From Paraburkholderia sp. UYCP14C (GTDB lineage Bacteria; Pseudomonadota; Gammaproteobacteria; Burkholderiales; Burkholderiaceae), in contig NZ_SELS01000034.1 in assembly GCF_004197395.1 (NCBI RefSeq), positions 22,942 to 86,941 of the forward strand: DNA of 64,000 nucleotides, read 5' to 3'. Made by a program: the position numbers and the translations under genes. The number at the start of each line of letters is the position of its first letter. Position 1 is the stretch's first letter. This document shows positions 60,180-64,000 of this stretch, piece by piece. The notes under the pieces are model-generated. The model saw nothing but the letters and a program-made list of their open reading frames with translations. It was not told the origin of the DNA and did no database searches.

Positions 60180-60455
60180 ATGAAAAGACAGGAACTCGTT
60201 GATAGGGTGGCTGCGGGCACCGGTGACAGCAAGACCGCCACGTCTGAGGTGAACGCCTTGTTCAAGGTCTCCACGCACGCGGTCGCAGGCGACGATCCAA
60301 TACGGCTGGCCGGATTCGATACGATTTCGGTAGGGCGCCGCCCGGCCCGCACCGGCCGCGCTTTATCGACGGGAGCAGAAATCCATATTTGCGAGGCGAA
60401 GACGGATAAACTCACTGCCGGCAAATCGATCAACGAGGCGGTAAACGCGTCATGA
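60180..60455 (+). CDS. Divergent HU/IHF-like DNA-binding protein
   Basis: 91 residues. Start MKRQELVDRVAAGTGDSKTA fits the HU helix pair; then DPIRLAGFDTISVGRRPART, GRALSTGAEIHICEAK and a C-terminal helix. The arm tip that is RNP in HU, whose proline intercalates DNA, reads RAL, and GFGTF reads GFDTI. Sheared or specialised DNA bending is possible. ATGA overlap with the DUF1016 nuclease gene indicates they are made together. Confidence 0.7.
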   Translation: MKRQELVDRVAAGTGDSKTATSEVNALFKVSTHAVAGDDPIRLAGFDTISVGRRPARTGRALSTGAEIHICEAKTDKLTAGKSINEAVNAS

Positions 60456-61636
60456 CGAAACTCCTGATCGCGCCTGACGACTACGCCGGGCTACACGATG
60501 CCGTTGTCGGTGTGGTCGAGTCCGCACGACAAGCCGCCGCGCGCAACGTCAATGCAGTGATGACTGCCGCCTACTGGGAGATCGGGCGGCGCATCGTCGG
60601 TAGTGAGCAGGGTGGCAAGGCGCGCGCCGGCTACGGGCAGGCGATCATCGCACACCTCGCCGAGGATTTGACAAGCCGTTTTGGCCGCGGGTTCGGCCGG
60701 GCCAATCTGGCGAGCATGCGGGCCTTCTACCTCGCGTGGCCCGAGGGAGACATTTTCCAGACACTGTCTGGAAAATCGGCGGCTCATCGGAACCTCCAGA
60801 CAACGTCTGGAAAATCCCCGTCAGCAGACGGAGCCGTCGCCACGGGAGCGGCGACGTCCGACTACCTGTCACTGGCCAGCCACTTCACGCTTCCGTGGTC
60901 TGCCTATGTCCGGTTGCTCTCCGTGAAGACGGCCGCAGCCCGGACCTTTTACGAGACGGAAGCGTTGCGACAGGGCTGGTCGGTACGCCAGCTCGACCGG
61001 CAGATCGGCAGCCAGCTCTACGAACGACTGGCCCTCTCTCGCAACAAAGCGGCCCTCCTCAGGAAGGCTGGCGATGAGCAGCCGGGCGATGCCGTGACGC
61101 CGGAGGAGGCGATTCGAGACCCGTTTGTCCTCGAGTTCCTCGACATTCGGGACGAGTACTCCGAGTCCGATCTTGAGGCGGCCCTGATCCAACACCTCGC
61201 GGACTTTCTGCTCGAGCTCGGTGATGACTTTGCCTTCATCGGCCGTCAGCGTCGCCTTCGGATCGACGACACCTGGTTTCGGGTCGATCTGGTGTTTTTT
61301 CACCGGCGGTTGAAGTGTCTCGTGATCGTCGACCTGAAGGTCGGTCGCTTCAGCTATGCTGACGCTGGGCAGATGCACCTGTACCTCAACTACGCGCGCG
61401 AGCACTGGATGAAGCTAGGTGAAAACCCACCGGTTGGATTGATCCTGTGTGCCGAGAAGGGAGCGGCCGAAGCGCATTATGCGCTCGACAACCTGCCAAA
61501 CAAGATCGTGGCGGCCGAGTACCGGACCGTGCTACCGGACGAGAGGCTGATTGCTAAGGAACTCGAACGAACCCGCATCGCGTTGGAAGAGCGCAAACAA
61601 ACCGCTCATCCTGGCGCGGCCGCACGGGAATCCTGA
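60452..61636 (+). CDS. DUF1016 (YhcG-type) PD-(D/E)XK nuclease family protein
   Basis: 394 residues. N-terminal DUF1016_N helical domain (YWEIGRRIVGSEQGGKARAG, RFGRGFGRANLASMRAFYLA). Then an inserted stretch with two IFQTLSGKS/LQTTSGKS-type repeats (residues about 101-125) and a C-terminal nuclease domain (QHLADFLLELGDDFAFIGRQ, FRVDLVFFHRRLKCLVIVDL, with D...DLK fitting PD-ExK). Family members are implicated in DNA processing and defence. Start overlaps the HU-like stop. Length typical. Confidence 0.8.
   Translation: MTKLLIAPDDYAGLHDAVVGVVESARQAAARNVNAVMTAAYWEIGRRIVGSEQGGKARAGYGQAIIAHLAEDLTSRFGRGFGRANLASMRAFYLAWPEGDIFQTLSGKSAAHRNLQTTSGKSPSADGAVATGAATSDYLSLASHFTLPWSAYVRLLSVKTAAARTFYETEALRQGWSVRQLDRQIGSQLYERLALSRNKAALLRKAGDEQPGDAVTPEEAIRDPFVLEFLDIRDEYSESDLEAALIQHLADFLLELGDDFAFIGRQRRLRIDDTWFRVDLVFFHRRLKCLVIVDLKVGRFSYADAGQMHLYLNYAREHWMKLGENPPVGLILCAEKGAAEAHYALDNLPNKIVAAEYRTVLPDERLIAKELERTRIALEERKQTAHPGAAARES
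60752..60811. repeat. Two related palindromes inside the DUF1016 gene
   Basis: ATTTTCCAGACA-C-TGTCTGGAAAAT (60752-60776) has perfect 12-bp arms. TCCAGAC-AAC-GTCTGGA (60795-60811) is a shorter relative followed by AAAATC. They encode the repeated QT.SGKS peptides and look like inserted mobile palindromic units. Confidence 0.65.
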
Positions 61637-62688
61637 TTCCGGTTGCGTGCGTCTCTACAAAAAGCGGTCCGAATAGACGCGGCCGGTGCCACAGAAGGTT
61701 TCAGTGTCAACAGGGTCGCATCTTGGCCCGTGGTTGGTAGAGGGGCGGTGACTAATTTATTACGTCTTGGGACGGAGATCTTTATTCCGGTCGGTCGCCC
61801 ACTAGTATTTAAATGCGTGGGCAGCGGCACGGCACCATATCGACTTGTACTGAACCGGAAAAGCCACAGGACAAAGTACCCGTGACGAGGACATGCGATC
61901 AGCCCACCTCGCAGATGTTGGATCAGTGGGCTTCGCCTTGCTCTCGATGACCGTCCCGCGAAGTGAAGTTGTTCCATTCTCCTCCAAAGAATGTCCGTGC
62001 TGAGGCCGTCCAACCAGCCCGCGTATTCAAATTTGCTTTCCGGAAACGGGAACTGAAGTTGGACCTGGTTGACGAAGGGAAGCAAAACTGGAACTTCGTG
62101 GAGAGGCTGCGGAGAGGCGTAGCAGAGGTGAGGGGCCGACGACTGCCAAACCCATCGGGCTGTAGCCGGCCAACGGCGGGACCGGTGTGGGGACTTGTTT
62201 TCGGCATCGTTGTCGCGACGGCCGGCGCGGGGCTTTGGTTCATTGCCAAAGAGAACTTAAACAATACCGACGCTGTGCTAGCAAGGGCGGCGTTGCTGGT
62301 CGGTGCGATTTCGTTTCTTTACTCCGGGCGCGAGCTATTTCGCGCTTGGACGGGTCGACGCCTGGATCACTGACGGAAAGGGTAATTGCGCGTCCAAAGC
62401 GATTGGGCTCGTCACTTCGCGCGCAACCAGCAGAAAACACCTCCAGCCCTTGGGCACGGAGACTCGCCACCATGAGGCGTCTCCTGTCAAGCCTGTCAGG
62501 CCTGTACGGATATCGCGGATTCCGTACACACGCGCGGATGCCCCCACTGGCGTTTTTGCACTGGTAAATTGTTATATCGGCTGGCATGCCTCTATCCGGA
62601 TACGCCAACATGGTATCTCGGGCCTACGTCAGGGGCGGAGCACGGATATGTATGCACTTAAGAAGCTTCGGCTGTTACAAGGCCAACA
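61637..62688. other. Intergenic kilobase, one doubtful membrane frame
   Basis: A plus-strand frame at 61963-62373 (136 residues) includes a plausible membrane pair (GLVFGIVVATAGAGLWFIAK; RAALLVGAISFLYSGRELFR) but its N-terminus looks non-coding and no ribosome site is seen. Nothing else is supportable. Confidence 0.4.
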
Positions 62689-62703
62689 ATGAGAGAGGGG
62701 CAC

Positions 62704-63732
62704 ATGCGGTTGGCGGACTTCATCATTCGCAACATCGAGCCGATTCTGGCGCAATGGGAGGCGTTCGCATCCACCTTGACGCCGGCTGCGGGAAGCATGA
62801 ATTCGTCTGGCTTGCGTGATCACGCACGGCAGATTCTTGAGGCCGTGGCCAAGGACATATCGACGCCACAGACGAAGCAAGAACAACGCGAGAAATCTCT
62901 GGGTCATGCTCCCGCGCCGATCGAGGCGACTGAGACGGCTGCGCAAACCCATGCCCTGCTGCGCGCGCAACGCGGCTTCAGTATCAACCAGATGGCCGCT
63001 GAATACCGTGCGCTGCGGGCTAGTGTCCTTCGTTTGTGGGCGGACGAATGTCAGCCCAGCACGCCGCATCTGGATGACATGATCCGGTTTAATGAAGCTA
63101 TAGATCAGGCGTTGGCGGAATCGGTGGCTTTCTTCAACGAGCAGGTTGAGCAGGCCCGCAATCTGTTGCTCGGCATGCTCGGCCACGACATGCGCAGTCC
63201 CCTGCAAACGATCGTGACGACTGCGTCATATCTTGCGGCGCTCAATGCCGGCGACAAGGTATCGGAGGCTGCCGCCCGGCTCATCAGGAGCGGCGCTCGC
63301 ATGCAAGGCCTCCTGGATGATCTATGCGACTTCAATCGAACCAAACTGGGGTTGGGTATCAATATTGTCCCCGGCGACGTCGATCTGGCGGAAGTGCTTG
63401 CCGATCTGGTCGACCAGTTGCGTGCGGCTCATCCCGGCCACCGGATCGTTTTGGAGGCACATGGCGATTTGCACGGGATTTGGGATGCTCACCGTATACA
63501 GCAACTGGTTGGTAATCTGGTGGTCAACGCCACCAGATATGGCGCGCTCGATTCCCCGGTCCGCGTGGTAGCGACCGGGAGTGATGCGGAAGTCCATATC
63601 GAGGTCAGGAATCGCGGTCAGGCGATTGATCAGGTGACGCTAGATTGTATGTTCACGCCGCTCCGCCGCGGCGTGAACGAGCCGGACGCTGTCACTGACC
63701 GGCATATTCGAGCCATTCCGGGATCGGCGTAA
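62704..63732 (+). pseudogene. Sensor histidine kinase truncated by IS21-family insertion
   Basis: N-terminal sensor helix bundle (MRLADFIIRNIEPILAQWEA, RSBR-like), HisKA with phosphoacceptor His in MLGHDMRSPLQTIV, and HATPase N box (IQQLVGNLVVNATRYG). The frame enters the IS21 end at about 63690 after FTPLRRG, so the ATP-lid glycine boxes are missing and the last residues come from IS DNA. Start 62704 has GAGAGGGG upstream; 62689 is an alternative. Kinase activity is improbable. Confidence 0.75.
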
Positions 63733-63842
63733 TCGAGCCACCGGATGATCGCCGCAATCGAGCCAGTGCATGATCGGCGCAATCGGGCCACTCGATGATC
63801 GGCGTATTGGAGCCACCGCAGGATCGGCGTAATCGAGCCACG
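63698..63842 (+). repeat. IS21 terminal repeat ladder, six copies
   Basis: Six copies of (T/G)GATCGGCGTAATCGAGCCAC-like units at about 25-bp spacing: 63698, 63721, 63746, 63771, 63796 and 63821. IS21-family ends carry such multiple transposase-binding repeats. Confidence 0.85.
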
Positions 63843-63933
63843 TAGCAGGCTCAGTGTTCTGTCGGGTGCCAGCCCGAAACGCATTTCGAATTTCCGCAAC
63901 CCGGTACCTTCAGGCTTTTTGCCCGGAGGGCCG

Positions 63934-64000
63934 ATGAGTCGAAGGAGGTTCGAAGTGTTTGAGTATCGACAGGTACTGGCGCGCATGCGTCAGGGTGATT
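63934..64000 (+). CDS. istA: IstA transposase, N-terminal fragment (window edge)
   Basis: In-frame MSRRRFEVFEYRQVLARMRQ, then GD, is the characteristic start of IS21 IstA; the gene is cut by the window end. An alternative start is GTG 63955 with GGAGG upstream. Whether it is intact cannot be judged. Confidence 0.75.
   Translation, partial: MSRRRFEVFEYRQVLARMRQGD

Larger units (their letters stand above)
63690..64000 (+). mobile_element. IS21-family element, left end (continues past window)
   Basis: Begins with TGTCACTGACC at about 63690, contains a ladder of terminal repeats and leads into an istA start. The rest lies beyond the window. Confidence 0.75.

Noticed and set aside
63698-63842. 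CRISPR-like array near the window end
   Set aside because: Six 20-bp units with 3-5 bp gaps directly before istA match IS21 terminal repeats; no spacers of proper size.
1-64000. tRNA or rRNA genes
   Set aside because: No cloverleaf-like or rRNA-like conserved stretches were recognised by eye; a tRNAscan or Rfam search would be decisive.

Overview
The window reads as part of a large, mosaic, GC-rich plasmid from a Burkholderiaceae bacterium (Paraburkholderia, Caballeronia or Burkholderia-like). The grounds are a DUF4148 secreted protein, GC-rich codon use, an iteron-type replication origin with a Rep_3-like initiator, a parAB locus, a nearly complete P-type type IV secretion operon and many insertion sequences. 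This is inferred from gene families; no rRNA or tRNA is present to confirm it.

Layout. 1-3758: DUF4148 protein, then an IS1111-type element abutting an IS1182-like element with a frameshifted transposase. 4413-12090: small exported or membrane proteins, a DUF2092 operon, and an RCK-channel-like protein coupled to a SulP transporter. 12228-24146 (all minus strand): a phage-like nucleic-acid module. It encodes a recombination-directionality-factor-like protein, SbcD and SbcC homologues, a DndC-like PAPS-reductase-fold protein and a DpdA-like (tRNA-guanine transglycosylase fold) protein, plus small unknowns. Intrinsic terminators and six related bistable hairpins punctuate it. 24783-27243 (plus): plasmid backbone proteins, a bactofilin and a frameshifted exported protein. 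27246-28690: a TnpB element. 28766-32111: a UvrD-type helicase operon. 32902-45542: the conjugation operon in the order virB8-9-(10N::11)-2-3-4-5-6, a MobH TraI-like protein, TraD and accessory genes, almost all translationally coupled. 45543-52450: repeated palindromes, a broken tnpB, a ParB-like remnant, rep, the iteron origin, parA-parB and two parS-like sites. 52813-64000: decayed accessory DNA with TnpB copies, a (TGGCT)n tract before an orphan antitoxin, tandem LexA boxes, a metallo-beta-lactamase-fold protein, an HU-like/DUF1016 nuclease pair, and a histidine kinase cut off by an IS21-family end.

Function. rep, origin and parAB maintain the plasmid. The T4SS, TraD and TraI-like genes would provide conjugation, but virB10 appears to have lost its C-terminal domain by fusion to virB11, and the TraI-like protein lacks the HD metal-binding signature, so self-transfer from the genes visible here is doubtful. 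The most unusual parts are the DndC-like plus DpdA-like pair, which suggests an atypical DNA or RNA base modification or a counter-defence system, and the family of covarying leader hairpins placed before its genes.
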